DNA of 64,000 nt, from contig OZ059899.1 in the NCBI GenBank assembly GCA_964057225.1, positions 18,980,501 through 19,044,500 of the forward strand. The letters are read 5' to 3'. The number at the start of each line of letters is the position of its first letter. The first letter of the stretch is position 1. Positions 25,188 to 39,578 of this stretch are shown in pieces. The stretch comes from Auanema rhodensis. Taxonomy: Eukaryota > Nematoda > Chromadorea > Rhabditida > Rhabditidae. The translations under genes were made by a program, and so were the position numbers. The notes beneath the pieces are model-generated. The model was not told the DNA's origin, ran no database searches, and was given only the letters and a program-made list of their open reading frames with translations.

Positions 25188-26942
25188 TTGAAAAATGATG
25201 CATTAGTGTATGTTGAGTTTCCATGTACACTCAACATTGCTTCCAAAAACATTTTTACAAAAATTTTTCCGAAAAATTTCGAAATAATTTCGCAGAAAGT
25301 AGATGTTTTTAGATTCCTTTTTTCAAGGCAAAGACGATGGACATTGTTATTCAACGAAAAAATTAATTCTGCAGGGTGAAAATCGAGGATATAAGTGTGA
25401 ACTTATATCAGTTGATATCTCGGTGCATTTTTAAGCTAGCGCAAATCTGATAACACAGATCGACGCAGCTTAAAAATCCGCATCGAATGCACTATACTAC
25501 ATTGAGAAACGCTTAATACAAAAATTAGTTATGATCGTTTGAAAAATGATGCATTAGTGTATGTTGAGTTTCCATGTACACTCAACATTGCTTCCAAAAA
25601 CATTTTGACAAAAATTTTTTCGAAAAATTTAAGAATATTTTAGCAAAAAAAAGTTGTTTTTAGATTCCTTTTCTCAAGGCAAAGACGATGGACAATGTTA
25701 TTCAACGAAAAAATTAATTCTGCAGGGTGAAAATCGAGGATATAAGTGTGAACTTATATCAGTTGATATCTCGGTGCATTTTTAAGCTAGCGCAAATCTG
25801 ATAACACAGATCGACGCAGCTTAAAAATCCGCATCGAATGCACTATACTACATTGAGAAACGCTTGATACAAAAATTAGTTATGATCGTTTGAAAAAAGA
25901 TGCATTAGTGTATGTTGAGTTTCCATGTACACTCAACATTGCTTCCAAAAACATTTTGACAAAAATTTTTCCGAAAAATTTCAAAATAATTTCGCAAAAA
26001 ATAGAAGTTTTTAGATTCCTTTTTTTAAGGCAAAGACGATGGACAATGTTATTCAACGAAAAAATTAATTCTGCAGAGTGAAAATCGAGGATATAAGTGT
26101 GAACTTATATCAGTTGATATCTCGGTGAATTTTTAAGCTAGCGCAAATCTGATAACACAGATCGACGCAGCTTAAAAATCCGCATCGAATGCACTATACA
26201 ACATTGAGAAACGCTTAATACAAAAATTAGTTATGATCGTTTGAAAAATGATGCATTAGTGTATGTTGAGTTTCCATGTACACTCAACATTGCTTCCAAA
26301 AACATTTTGACAAAAATTTTTTCGAAAAATTTCAGAATATTTTAGCAAAAAATAGTTGTTTTTAGATTCCTTCTCTCAAGGCAAAGACGATGGACAATGT
26401 TATTCAACGAAAAAATTAATTCTGCAGGGTGAAAATCGAGGATATAAGTGTGAACTTATATCAGTTGATATCTCGGTGCATTTTTAAGCTAGCGCAAATC
26501 TGATAACACAGATCGACGCAGCTTAAAAATCCGCATCGAATGCACTATACTACATTGAGAAACGCTTAATACAAAAATTAGTTATGATCGTTTGAAAAAT
26601 GATGCATTAGTGTATGTTGAGTTTCCATGTACACTCAACATTGCTTCCAAAAACATTTTTACAAAAATTTTTCCGAAAAATTTCAGAATATTTTAGCAAA
26701 AAATAGTTGTTTTTAGATTCCTTCTCTCAAGGCAAAGACGATGGACAATGTTATTCAACGAAAAAATTAATTCTGCAGAGTGAAAATCGAGGATATAAGT
26801 GTGAACTTATATCAGTTGATATCTCGGTGAATTTTCAAGCTAGCGCAAATCTGATAACACAGATCGACGCAGCTTAAAAATCCGCATCGAATGCACTATA
26901 CAACATTAAGAAACGCTTAATACAAAAATTAGTTATGATCGT
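25188..26942. repeat. X-rich patch with poorly ordered units
   Basis: Units are a D/E-like mosaic (25188), X (25539, with AATTTAAGAAT and AAAAAAAAGTTG), F (25890, with TTTTTTTAAGG), X (26241, with CCTTCTCTC) and an X chimera (26592) that has an E/D-type head and an F-type GCAGAG ending. No clean HOR is visible here. It marks the boundary between the D/E domain on the left and the H/J domain on the right. Confidence 0.75.
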
Positions 26943-29900
26943 TTGAAAAATGATGCATTAGTGTATGTTGAGTTTCCATGTACACTCAACATTGCTTCCA
27001 AAAACATTTTGACAAAAATTTTTCCGAAAAATTTCAAAATAATTTCGCAAAAAATAGAAGTTTTTAGATTCCTTTTTTCAAGGCAAAGACGATGGACAAT
27101 GTTATTCAACGAAAAAATTAATTCTGCAGAGTGAAAATCGAGGATATAAGTGTAAACTTATATCAGTTGATATCTCGGTGCATTTTTAAGCTAGCGCAAA
27201 TCTGATAACACAGATCGACGCAGCTTAAAAATCCGCATCGAATGCACTATACAACATTGAGAAACGCTTAATACAAAAATTAGTTATGATCGTTTGAAAA
27301 ATGATGCATTAGTGTATGTTGAGTTTCCATGTACACTCAACATTGCTTCCAAAAACATTTTGACAAAAATTTTTCCGAAAAATTTCAAAATAATTTCGCA
27401 AAAAGTAGATGTTTTTAGATTCCTTTTTTCAAGGCAAAGACGATGGACAATGTTATTCAACGAAAAAATTAATTCTCCAGGGTGAAAATCGAGGATGTAA
27501 GTGTGAACTTATATCAGTTGATATCTCGGTGCATTTTTAAGCTAGCGCAAATCTGATAACACAGATCGACGCAGCTTAAAAATCCGCATCGAATGCACTA
27601 TACAACATTGAGAAACGCTTGATACAAAAATTAGTTATGATCGTTTGAAAAAAGATGCATTAGTGTATGTTGAGTTTCCATGTACACTCAACATTGCTTC
27701 CAAAAACATTTTGACAAAAATTTTTCCAAAAAATTTCAAAATAATTTCGCAAAAAGTAAATGTTTTTAGATTCCGTTTTTCAAGGCAAAGACGATGGACA
27801 ATGTTATTCAACGAAAAAATTAATTCTGCAGAATGAAAATCGAGGATATAAGTGTGAACTTATATCAGTTGATATCTCGGTGCATTTTTAAGCTAGCGCA
27901 AATCTGATAACACAGATCGACGCAGCTTAAAAATCCGCATCGAATGCACTATACTACATTGAGAAACGCTTAATACAAAAATTAGTTATGATCGTTTGAA
28001 AAAAGATGCATTAGTGTATGTTGAGTTTCCATGTACACTCAACATTGCTTCCAAAAACATTTTGACAAAAATTTTTCCGAAAAATTTCAAAATAATTTCG
28101 CAAAAAATAGAAGTTTTTAGATTCCTTTTTTCAAGGCAAAGACGAAGGACAATGTTATTCAACGAAAAAATTAATTCTGCAGAGTGAAAATCGAGGATAT
28201 AAGTGTGAACTTATATCAGTTGATATCTCTGTGAATTTTTAAGCTAGCGCAAATCTGATAAAACAGATCGACGCAGCTTAAAAATCCGCATCGAATGCAC
28301 TATACAACATTGAGAAACGCTTAATACAAAAATTAGTTATGATCGTTTGAAAAAAGATGCATTAGTGTATGTTGAGTTTCCATGTACACTCAACATTGCT
28401 TCCAAAAACATTTTGACAAAAATTTTTCCGAAAAATTTCAAAATAATTTCGCAAAAAATAGAAGTTTTTAGATTCCTTTTTTCAAGGCAAAGACGATGGA
28501 CAATGTTATTCAACGAAAAAATTAATTCTGCAGAGTGAAAATCGAGGATATAAGTGTGAACTTATATCAGTTGATATCTCGGTGAATTTTTAAGCTAGCG
28601 CAAATCTGATAACACAGATCGACGCAGCTTAAAAATCCGCATCGAATGCACTATACAACATTGAGAAACGCTTAATACAAAAATTAGTTATGATCGTTTG
28701 AAAAATGATGCATTAGTGTATGTTGAGTTTCCATGTACACTCAACATTGCTTCCAAAAACATTTTGACAAAAATTTTTTCGAAAAATTTCAGAATATTTT
28801 AGCAAAAAATAGTTGTTTTTAGATTCCTTCTCTCAAGGCAAAGACGATGGACAATGTTATTCAACGAAAAAATTAATTCTGCAGGGTGAAAATCGAGGAT
28901 ATAAGTGTGAACTTATATCAGTTGATATCTCGGTGCATTTTTAAGCTAGCGCAAATCTGATAACACAGATCGACGCAGCTTAAAAATCCGCATCGAATGC
29001 ACTATACAACATTGAGAAACGCTTGATACAAAAATTAGTTATGATCGTTTGAAAAAAGATGCATTAGTGTACGTTGAGTTTCCATGTACACTCAACATTG
29101 CTTCCAAAAACATTTTGACAAAAATTTTTCCAAAAAATTTCAAAATAATTTCGCAAAAAGTAAATGTTTTTAGATTCCGTTTTTCAAGGCAAAGACGATG
29201 GACAATGTTATTCAACGAAAAAATTAATTCTGCAGAATGAAAATCGAGGATATAAGTGTGAACTTATATCAGTTGATATCTCGGTGCATTTTTAAGCTAG
29301 CGCAAATCTGATAACACAGATCGACGCAGCTTAAAAATCCGCATCGAATGCACTATACTACATTGAGAAACGCTTAATACAAAAATTAGTTATGATCGTT
29401 TGAAAAAAGATGCATTAGTGTATGTTGAGTTTCCATGTACACTCAACATTGCTTCCAAAAACATTTTGACAAAAATTTTTCCGAAAAATTTCAAAATAAT
29501 TTCGCAAAAAATAGAAGTTTTTAGATTCCTTTTTTCAAGGCAAAGACGATGGACAATGTTATTCAACGAAAAAATTAATTCTGCAGAGTGAAAATCGAGG
29601 ATATAAGTGTGAACTTATATCAGTTGATATCTCGGTGCATTTTTAAGCTAGCGCAAATCTGATAACACAGATCGACGCAGCTTAAAAATCCGCATCGAAT
29701 GCACTATACAACATTGAGAAACGCTTAATACAAAAATTAGTTATGATCGTTTGAAAAATGATGCATTAGTGTATGTTGAGTTTCCATGTACACTCAACAT
29801 TGCTTCCAAAAACATTTTGACAAAAATTTTTCCGAAAAATTTCAAAATAATTTCGCAAAAAATAGAAGTTTTTAGATTCCTTTTTTCAAGGCAAAGACGA

Positions 29901-31154
29901 TGGACAATGTTATTCAACGAAAAAATTAATTCTGCAGAGTGAAAATCGAGGATATAAGTGTAAACTTATATCAGTTGATATCTCGGTGCATTTTTAAGCT
30001 AGCGCAAATCTGATAACACAGATCGACGCAGCTTAAAAATCCGCATCGAATGCACTATACAACATTGAGAAACGCTTAATACAAAAATTAGTTATGATCG
30101 TTTGAAAAATGATGCATTAGTGTATGTTGAGTTTCCATGTACACTCAACATTGCTTCCAAAAACATTTTGACAAAAATTTTTCCGAAAAATTTCAAAATA
30201 ATTTCGCAAAAAGTAGATGTTTTTAGATTCCTTCTTTCAAGGCAAAGACGATGGACAATGTTATTCAACGAAAAAATTAATTCTCCAGGGTGAAAATCGA
30301 GGATGTAAGTGTGAACTTATATCAGTTGATATCTCGGTGCATTTTTAAGCTAGCGCAAATCTGATAACACAGATCGACGCAGCTTAAAAATCCGCATCGA
30401 ATGCACTATACAACATTGAGAAACGCTTGATACAAAAATTAGTTATGATCGTTTGAAAAAAGATGCATTAGTGTATGTTGAGTTTCCATGTACACTCAAC
30501 ATTGCTTCCAAAAACATTTTGACAAAAATTTTTCCAAAAAATTTCAAAATAATTTCGCAAGAAGTAAATGTTTTTAGATTCCGTTTTTCAAGGCAAAGAC
30601 GATGGACAATGTTATTCAACGAAAAAATTAATTCTGCAGAATGAAAATCGAGGATATAAGTGTGAACTTATATCAGTTGATATCTCGGTGCATTTTTAAG
30701 CTAGCGCAAATCTGATAACACAGATCGACGCAGCTTAAAAATCCGCATCGAATGCACTATACTACATTGAGAAACGCTTAATACAAAAATTAGTTATGAT
30801 CGTTTGAAAAAAGATGCATTAGTGTATGTTGAGTTTCCATGTACACTCAACATTGCTTCCAAAAACATTTTGACAAAAATTTTTCCGAAAAATTTCAAAA
30901 TAATTTCGCAAAAAATAGAAGTTTTTAGATTCCTTTTTTCAAGGCAAAGACGATGGACAATGTTATTCAACGAAAAAATTAATTCTGCAGAGTGAAAATC
31001 GAGGATATAAGTGTGAACTTATATCAGTTGATATCTCGGTGCATTTTTAAGCTAGCGCAAATCTGATAACACAGATCGACGCAGCTTAAAAATCCGCATC
31101 GAATGCACTATACAACATTGAGAAACGCTTAATACAAAAATTAGTTATGATCGT
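26943..31154. repeat. G-H-J-F blocks repeated 2,808 bp apart
   Basis: G, H, J, F at 26943, 27294, 27645, 27996 recur at 29751, 30102, 30453, 30804, eight units on. Between them lie F (28347), X (28698), J (29049) and F (29400). J units first appear here, marked by CCAAAAAATTTC, GTAAATG, TTCCGTTTTTC and the ending GCAGAATGA. G tails share TGTAAACTTAT (27151, 29958). Private changes are GAAGGAC in the F at 27996, ACGTTGAG near 29071 and GCAAGAAG near 30559. Confidence 0.82.
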
Positions 31155-32909
31155 TTGAAAAATGATGCATTAGTGTATGTTGAGTTTCCATGTACACTCA
31201 ACATTGCTTCCAAAAACATTTTGACAAAAATTTTTCCGAAAAATTTCAAAATAATTTCGCAAAAAGTAGATGTTTTTAGATTCCTTTTTTCAAGGCAAAG
31301 ACGATGGACAATGTTATTCAACGAAAAAATTAATTCTCCAGGGTGAAAATCGAGGATGTAAGTGTGAACTTATATCAGTTGATATCTCGGTGCATTTTTA
31401 AGCTAGCGCAAATCTGATAACACAGATCGACGCAGCTTAAAAATCCGCATCGAATGCACTATACAACATTAAGAAACGCTTAATACAAAAATTAGTTATG
31501 ATCGTTTGAAAAATGATGCATTAGTGTATGTTGAGTTTCCATGTACACTCAACATTGCTTCCAAAAACATTTTGACAAAAATTTTTCCGAAAAATTTCAA
31601 AATAATTTCGCAAAAAATAGAAGTTTTTAGATTCCTTTTTTCAAGGCAAAGACGATGGACAATGTTATTCAACGAAAAAATTAATTCTGCAGAGTGAAAA
31701 TCGAGGATATAAGTGTAAACTTATATCAGTTGATATCTCGGTGCATTTTTAAGCTAGCGCAAATCTGATAACACAGATCGACGCAGCTTAAAAATCCGCA
31801 TCGAATGCACTATACAACATTGAGAAACGCTTAATACAAAAATTAGTTATGATCGTTTGAAAAATGATGCATTAGTGTATGTTGAGTTTCCATGTACACT
31901 CAACATTGCTTCCAAAAACATTTTGACAAAAATTTTTCCGAAAAATTTCAAAATAATTTCGCAAAAAGTAGATGTTTTTAGATTCCTTTTTTCAAGGCAA
32001 AGACGATGGACAATGTTATTCAACGAAAAAATTAATTCTCCAGGGTGAAAATCGAGGATGTAAGTGTGAACTTATATCAGTTGATATCTCGGTGCATTTT
32101 TAAGCTAGCGCAAATCTGATAACACAGATCGACGCAGCTTAAAAATCCGCATCGAATGCACTATACAACATTAAGAAACGCTTAATACAAAAATTAGTTA
32201 TGATCGTTTGAAAAATGATGCATTAGTGTATGTTGAGTTTCCATGTACACTCAACATTGCTTCCAAAAACATTTTGACAAAAATTTTTCCGAAAAATTTC
32301 AAAATAATTTCGCAAAAAATAGAAGTTTTTAGATTCCTTTTTTCAAGGCAAAGACGATGGACAATGTTATTCAACGAAAAAATTAATTCTGCAGAGTGAA
32401 AATCGAGGATATAAGTGTAAACTTATATCAGTTGATATCTCGGTGCATTTTTAAGCTAGCGCAAATCTGATAACACAGATCGACGCAGCTTAAAAATCCG
32501 CATCGAATGCACTATACAACATTGAGAAACGCTTAATACAAAAATTAGTTATGATCGTTTGAAAAATGATGCATTAGTGTATGTTGAGTTTCCATGTACA
32601 CTCAACATTGCTTCCAAAAACATTTTGACAAAAATTTTTCCGAAAAATTTCAAAATAATTTCGCAAAAAGTAGATGTTTTTAGATTCCTTTTTTCAAGGC
32701 AAAGACGATGGACAATGTTATTCAACGAAAAAATTAATTCTCCAGGGTGAAAATCGAGGATGTAAGTGTGAACTTATATCAGTTGATATCTCGGTGCATT
32801 TTTAAGCTAGCGCAAATCTGATAACACAGATCGACGCAGCTTAAAAATCCGCATCGAATGCACTATACAACATTGAGAAACGCTTGATACAAAAATTAGT
32901 TATGATCGT
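31155..32909. repeat. H-G dimer HOR (702 bp)
   Basis: Units alternate H, G, H, G, H (31155, 31506, 31857, 32208, 32559). H tails carry ATGTAAG, the first two followed by ACATTAAGAAACGC. G tails carry TGTAAACTTAT (31714, 32416). By eye the two full dimers look identical. The last H ends with the CTTGATAC leader, which joins it to the next domain. Confidence 0.87.
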
Positions 32910-35366
32910 TTGAAAAAAGATGCATTAGTGTATGTTGAGTTTCCATGTACACTCAACATTGCTTCCAAAAACATTTTGACAAAAATTTTTCCGAAAAATT
33001 TCAAAATAATTTCGCAAAAAATAGAAGTTTTTAGATTCCTTTTTTCAAGGCAAAGACGAAGGACAATGTTATTCAACGAAAAAATTAATTCTGCAGAGTG
33101 AAAATCGAGGATATAAGTGTGAACTTATATCAGTTGATATCTCTGTGAATTTTTAAGCTAGCGCAAATCTGATAAAACAGATCGACGCAGCTTAAAAATC
33201 CGCATCGAATGCACTATACAACATTGAGAAACGCTTAATACAAAAATTAGTTATGATCGTTTGAAAAAAGATGCATTAGTGTATGTTGAGTTTCCATGTA
33301 CACTCAACATTGCTTCCAAAAACATTTTGACAAAAATTTTTCCGAAAAATTTCAAAATAATTTCGCAAAAAATAGAAGTTTTTAGATTCCTTTTTTCAAG
33401 GCAAAGACGATGGACAATGTTATTCAACGAAAAAATTAATTCTGCAGAGTGAAAATCGAGGATATAAGTGTGAACTTATATCAGTTGATATCTCGGTGAA
33501 TTTTTAAGCTAGCGCAAATCTGATAACACAGATCGACGCAGCTTAAAAATCCGCATCGAATGCACTATACAACATTGAGAAACGCTTAATACAAAAATTA
33601 GTTATGATCGTTTGAAAAAAGATGCATTAGTGTATGTTGAGTTTCCATGTACACTCAACATTGCTTCCAAAAACATTTTGACAAAAATTTTTCCGAAAAA
33701 TTTCAAAATAATTTCGCAAAAAGTAGATGTTTTTAGATTCCTTTTTTCAAGGCAAAGACGATGGACAATGTTATTCAACGAAAAAATTAATTCTGCAGGG
33801 TGAAAATCGAGGATATAAGTGTGAACTTATATCAGTTGATATCTCGGTGCATTTTTAAGCTAGCGCAAATCTGATAACACAGATCGACGCAGCTTAAAAA
33901 TCCGCATCGAATGCACTATACAACATTGAGAAACGCTTGATACAAAAATTAGTTATGATCGTTTGAAAAAAGATGCATTAGTGTATGTTGAGTTTCCATG
34001 TACACTCAACATTGCTTCCAAAAACATTTTGACAAAAATTTTTCCAAAAAATTTCAAAATAATTTCGCAAAAAGTAAATGTTTTTAGATTCCGTTTTTCA
34101 AGGCAAAGACGATGGACAATGTTATTCAACGAAAAAATTAATTCTGCAGAATGAAAATCGAGGATATAAGTGTGAACTTATATCAGTTGATATCTCGGTG
34201 CATTTTTAAGCTAGCGCAAATCTGATAACACAGATCGACGCAGCTTAAAAATCCGCATCGAATGCACTATACTACATTGAGAAACGCTTGATACAAAAAT
34301 TAGTTATGATCGTTTGAAAAATGATGCATTAGTGTATGTTGAGTTTCCATGTACACTCAACATTGCTTCCAAAAACATTTTGACAAAAATTTTTCCGAAA
34401 AATTTCAAAATAATTTCGCAAAAAGTAGATGTTTTTAGATTCCTTTTTTCAAGGCAAAGACGATGGACAATGTTATTCAACGAAAAAATTAATTCTCCAG
34501 GGTGAAAATCGAGGATGTAAGTGTGAACTTATATCAGTTGATATCTCGGTGCATTTTTAAGCTAGCGCAAATCTGATAACACAGATCGACGCAGCTTAAA
34601 AATCCGCATCGAATGCACTATACAACATTGAGAAACGCTTGATACAAAAATTAGTTATGATCGTTTGAAAAAAGATGCATTAGTGTATGTTGAGTTTCCA
34701 TGTACACTCAACATTGCTTCCAAAAACATTTTGACAAAAATTTTTCCAAAAAATTTCAAAATAATTTCGCAAAAAGTAAATGTTTTTAGATTCCGTTTTT
34801 CAAGGCAAAGACGATGGACAATGTTATTCAACGAAAAAATTAATTCTGCAGAATGAAAATCGAGGATATAAGTGTGAACTTATATCAGTTGATATCTCGG
34901 TGCATTTTTAAGCTAGCGCAAATCTGATAACACAGATCGACGCAGCTTAAAAATCCGCATCGAATGCACTATACTACATTGAGAAACGCTTGATACAAAA
35001 ATTAGTTATGATCGTTTGAAAAAAGATGCATTAGTGTATGTTGAGTTTCCATGTACACTCAACATTGCTTCCAAAAACATTTTGACAAAAATTTTTCCAA
35101 AAAATTTCAAAATAATTTCGCAAAAAGTAAATGTTTTTAGATTCCGTTTTTCAAGGCAAAGACGATGGACAATGTTATTCAACGAAAAAATTAATTCTGC
35201 AGAATGAAAATCGAGGATATAAGTGTGAACTTATATCAGTTGATATCTCGGTGCATTTTTAAGCTAGCGCAAATCTGATAACACAGATCGACGCAGCTTA
35301 AAAATCCGCATCGAATGCACTATACTACATTGAGAAACGCTTAATACAAAAATTAGTTATGATCGT
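32910..35366. repeat. Transition: F-F pair copied from 27996, then K/J/H/J/J
   Basis: The F-F pair at 32910 and 33261 repeats that at 27996 and 28347, 4,914 bases (14 units) earlier; both first members carry the rare GACGAAGGAC and the CTCTGTGAATT tail. Units then run K (33612), J (33963), H (34314), J (34665), J (35016). J leaders carry CTTGATAC. Confidence 0.82.
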
Positions 35367-38300
35367 TTGAAAAAAGATGCATTAGTGTATGTTGAGTTTC
35401 CATGTACACTCAACATTGCTTCCAAAAACATTTTGACAAAAATTTTTCCGAAAAATTTCAAAATAATTTCGCAAAAAGTAGATGTTTTTAGATTCCTTTT
35501 TTCAAGGCAAAGACGATGGACAATGTTATTTAACGAAAAAATTAATTCTGCAGGGTGAAAATCGAGGATATAAGTGTGAACTTATATCAGTTGATATCTC
35601 GGTGCATTTTTAAGCTAGCGCAAATCTGATAACACAGATCGACGCAGCTTAAAAATCCGCATCGAATGCACTATACTACATTGAGAAACGCTTAATACAA
35701 AAATTAGTTATGATCGTTTGAAAAAAGATGCATTAGTGTAAGTTGAGTTTCCATGTACACTCAACATTGCTTCCAAAAACATTTTGACAAAAATTTTTCC
35801 GAAAAATTTCAAAATAATTTCGCAAAAAGTAGATGTTTTCAGATTCCTTTTTTCAAGGCAAAAACGATGGACAAAGTTATTCAACGAAAAAATTAATTCT
35901 GCAGGGTGAAAATCGAGGATATAAGTGTGAACTTATATCAGTTGATATCTCGGTGCATTTTTAAGCTAGCGCAAATCTGATAACACAGATCGACGCAGCT
36001 TAAAAATCCGCATCGAATGCACTATACTACATTGAGAAACGCTTGATACAAAAATTAGTTATGATCGTTTGAAAAAAGATGCATTAGTGTATGTTGAGTT
36101 TCCATGTACACTCAACATTGCTTCCAAAAACATTTTGACAAAAATTTTTCCAAAAAATTTCAAAATAATTTCGCAAAAAGTAAATGTTTTTAGATTCCGT
36201 TTTTCAAGGCAAAGACGATGGACAATGTTATTCAACGAAAAAATTAATTCTGCAGAATGAAAATCGAGGATATAAGTGTGAACTTATATCAGTTGATATC
36301 TCGGTGCATTTTTAAGCTAGCGCAAATCTGATAACACAGATCGACGCAGCTTAAAAATCCGCATCGAATGCACTATACTACATTGAGAAACGCTTAATAC
36401 AAAAATTAGTTATGATCGTTTGAAAAAAGATGCATTAGTGTATGTTGAGTTTCCATGTACACTCAACATTGCTTCCAAAAACATTTTGACAAAAATTTTT
36501 CCGAAAAATTTCAAAATAATTTCGCAAAAAGTAGATGTTTTTAGATTCCTTTTTTCAAGGCAAAGACGATGGACAATGTTATTCAACGAAAAAATTAATT
36601 CTGCAGAATGAAAATCGAGGATATAAGTGTGAACTTATATCAGTTGATATCTCGGTGCATTTTTAAGCTAGCGCAAATCTGATAACACAGATCGACGCAG
36701 CTTAAAAATCCGCATCGAATGCACTATACTACATTGAGAAACGCTTAATACAAAAATTAGTTATGATCGTTTGAAAAAAGATGCATTAGTGTAAGTTGAG
36801 TTTCCATGTACACTCAACATTGCTTCCAAAAACATTTTGACAAAAATTTTTCCGAAAAATTTCAAAATAATTTCGCAAAAAGTAGATGTTTTCAGATTCC
36901 TTTTTTCAAGGCAAAAACGATGGACAAAGGTATTCAACGAAAAAATTAATTCTGCAGGGTGAAAATCGAGGATATAAGTGTGAACTTATATCAGTTGATA
37001 TCTCGGTGCATTTTTAAGCTAGCGCAAATCTGATAACACAGATCGACGCAGCTTAAAAATCCGCATCGAATGCACTATACTACATTGAGAAACGCTTGAT
37101 ACAAAAATTAGTTATGATCGTTTGAAAAAAGATGCATTAGTGTATGTTGAGTTTCCATGTACACTCAACATTGCTTCCAAAAACATTTTGACAAAAATTT
37201 TTCCAAAAAATTTCAAAATAATTTCGCAAAAAGTAAATGTTTTTAGATTCCGTTTTTCAAGGCAAAGACGATGGACAATGTTATTCAACGAAAAAATTAA
37301 TTCTGCAGAATGAAAATCGAGGATATAAGTGTGAACTTATATCAGTTGATATCTCGGTGCATTTTTAAGCTAGCGCAAATCTGATAACACAGATCGACGC
37401 AGCTTAAAAATCCGCATCGAATGCACTATACTACATTGAGAAACGCTTAATACAAAAATTAGTTATGATCGTTTGAAAAAAGATGCATTAGTGTATGTTG
37501 AGTTTCCATGTACACTCAACATTGCTTCCAAAAACATTTTGACAAAAATTTTTCCGAAAAATTTCAAAATAATTTCGCAAAAAGTAGATGTTTTTAGATT
37601 CCTTTTTTCAAGGCAAAGACGATGGACAATGTTATTTAACGAAAAAATTAATTCTGCAGGGTGAAAATCGAGGATATAAGTGTGAACTTATATCAGTTGA
37701 TATCTCGGTGCATTTTTAAGCTAGCGCAAATCTGATAACACAGATCGACGCAGCTTAAAAATCCGCATCGAATGCACTATACTACATTGAGAAACGCTTG
37801 ATACAAAAATTAGTTATGATCGTTTGAAAAAAGATGCATTAGTGTATGTTGAGTTTCCATGTACACTCAACATTGCTTCCAAAAACATTTTGACAAAAAT
37901 TTTTCCAAAAAATTTCAAAATAATTTCGCAAAAAGTAAATGTTTTTAGATTCCGTTTTTCAAGGCAAAGACGATGGACAATGTTATTCAACGAAAAAATT
38001 AATTCTGCAGAATGAAAATCGAGGATATAAGTGTGAACTTATATCAGTTGATATCTCGGTGCATTTTTAAGCTAGCGCAAATCTGATAACACAGATCGAC
38101 GCAGCTTAAAAATCCGCATCGAATGCACTATACTACATTGAGAAACGCTTAATACAAAAATTAGTTATGATCGTTTGAAAAAAGATGCATTAGTGTATGT
38201 TGAGTTTCCATGTACACTCAACATTGCTTCCAAAAACATTTTGACAAAAATTTTTCCGAAAAATTTCAAAATAATTTCGCAAAAAGTAGATGTTTTTAGA

Positions 38301-39578
38301 TTCCTTTTTTCAAGGCAAAGACGATGGACAATGTTATTTAACGAAAAAATTAATTCTGCAGGGTGAAAATCGAGGATATAAGTGTGAACTTATATCAGTT
38401 GATATCTCGGTGCATTTTTAAGCTAGCGCAAATCTGATAACACAGATCGACGCAGCTTAAAAATCCGCATCGAATGCACTATACTACATTGAGAAACGCT
38501 TAATACAAAAATTAGTTATGATCGTTTGAAAAAAGATGCATTAGTGTAAGTTGAGTTTCCATGTACACTCAACATTGCTTCCAAAAACATTTTGACAAAA
38601 ATTTTTCCGAAAAATTTCAAAATAATTTCGCAAAAAGTAGATGTTTTCAGATTCCTTTTTTCAAGGCAAAAACGATGGACAAAGTTATTCAACGAAAAAA
38701 TTAATTCTGCAGGGTGAAAATCGAGGATATAAGTGTGAACTTATATCAGTTGATATCTCGGTGCATTTTTAAGCTAGCGCAAATCTGATAACACAGATCG
38801 ACGCAGCTTAAAAATCCGCATCGAATGCACTATACTACATTGAGAAACGCTTGATACAAAAATTAGTTATGATCGTTTGAAAAAAGATGCATTAGTGTAT
38901 GTTGAGTTTCCATGTACACTCAACATTGCTTCCAAAAACATTTTGACAAAAATTTTTCCAAAAAATTTCAAAATAATTTCGCAAAAAGTAAATGTTTTTA
39001 GATTCCGTTTTTCAAGGCAAAGACGATGGACAATGTTATTCAACGAAAAAATTAATTCTGCAGAATGAAAATCGAGGATATAAGTGTGAACTTATATCAG
39101 TTGATATCTCGGTGCATTTTTAAGCTAGCGCAAATCTGATAACACAGATCGACGCAGCTTAAAAATCCGCATCGAATGCACTATACTACATTGAGAAACG
39201 CTTAATACAAAAATTAGTTATGATCGTTTGAAAAAAGATGCATTAGTGTAAGTTGAGTTTCCATGTACACTCAACATTGCTTCCAAAAACATTTTGACAA
39301 AAATTTTTCCGAAAAATTTCAAAATAATTTCGCAAAAAGTAGATGTTTTCAGATTCCTTTTTTCAAGGCAAAAACGATGGACAAAGTTATTCAACGAAAA
39401 AATTAATTCTGCAGGGTGAAAATCGAGGATATAAGTGTGAACTTATATCAGTTGATATCTCGGTGCATTTTTAAGCTAGCGCAAATCTGATAACACAGAT
39501 CGACGCAGCTTAAAAATCCGCATCGAATGCACTATACTACATTGAGAAACGCTTGATACAAAAATTAGTTATGATCGT
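35367..39578. repeat. K-Y-J trimers with K-J expansions
   Basis: Order is K, Y, J, K, Y, J, K, J, K, Y, J, Y from 35367. Y units are a linked haplotype: GTGTAAGTTGAG (TAA at codon 8), GTTTTCAG, CAAAAACG and GACAAAG. Several K units carry ATTTAACG instead of ATTCAACG (35530, 37636, 38338). The K at 36420 ends GCAGAATGA, a J ending, so it is a K/J chimera. The Y at 36771 has a private GACAAAGGTATT. Confidence 0.85.
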
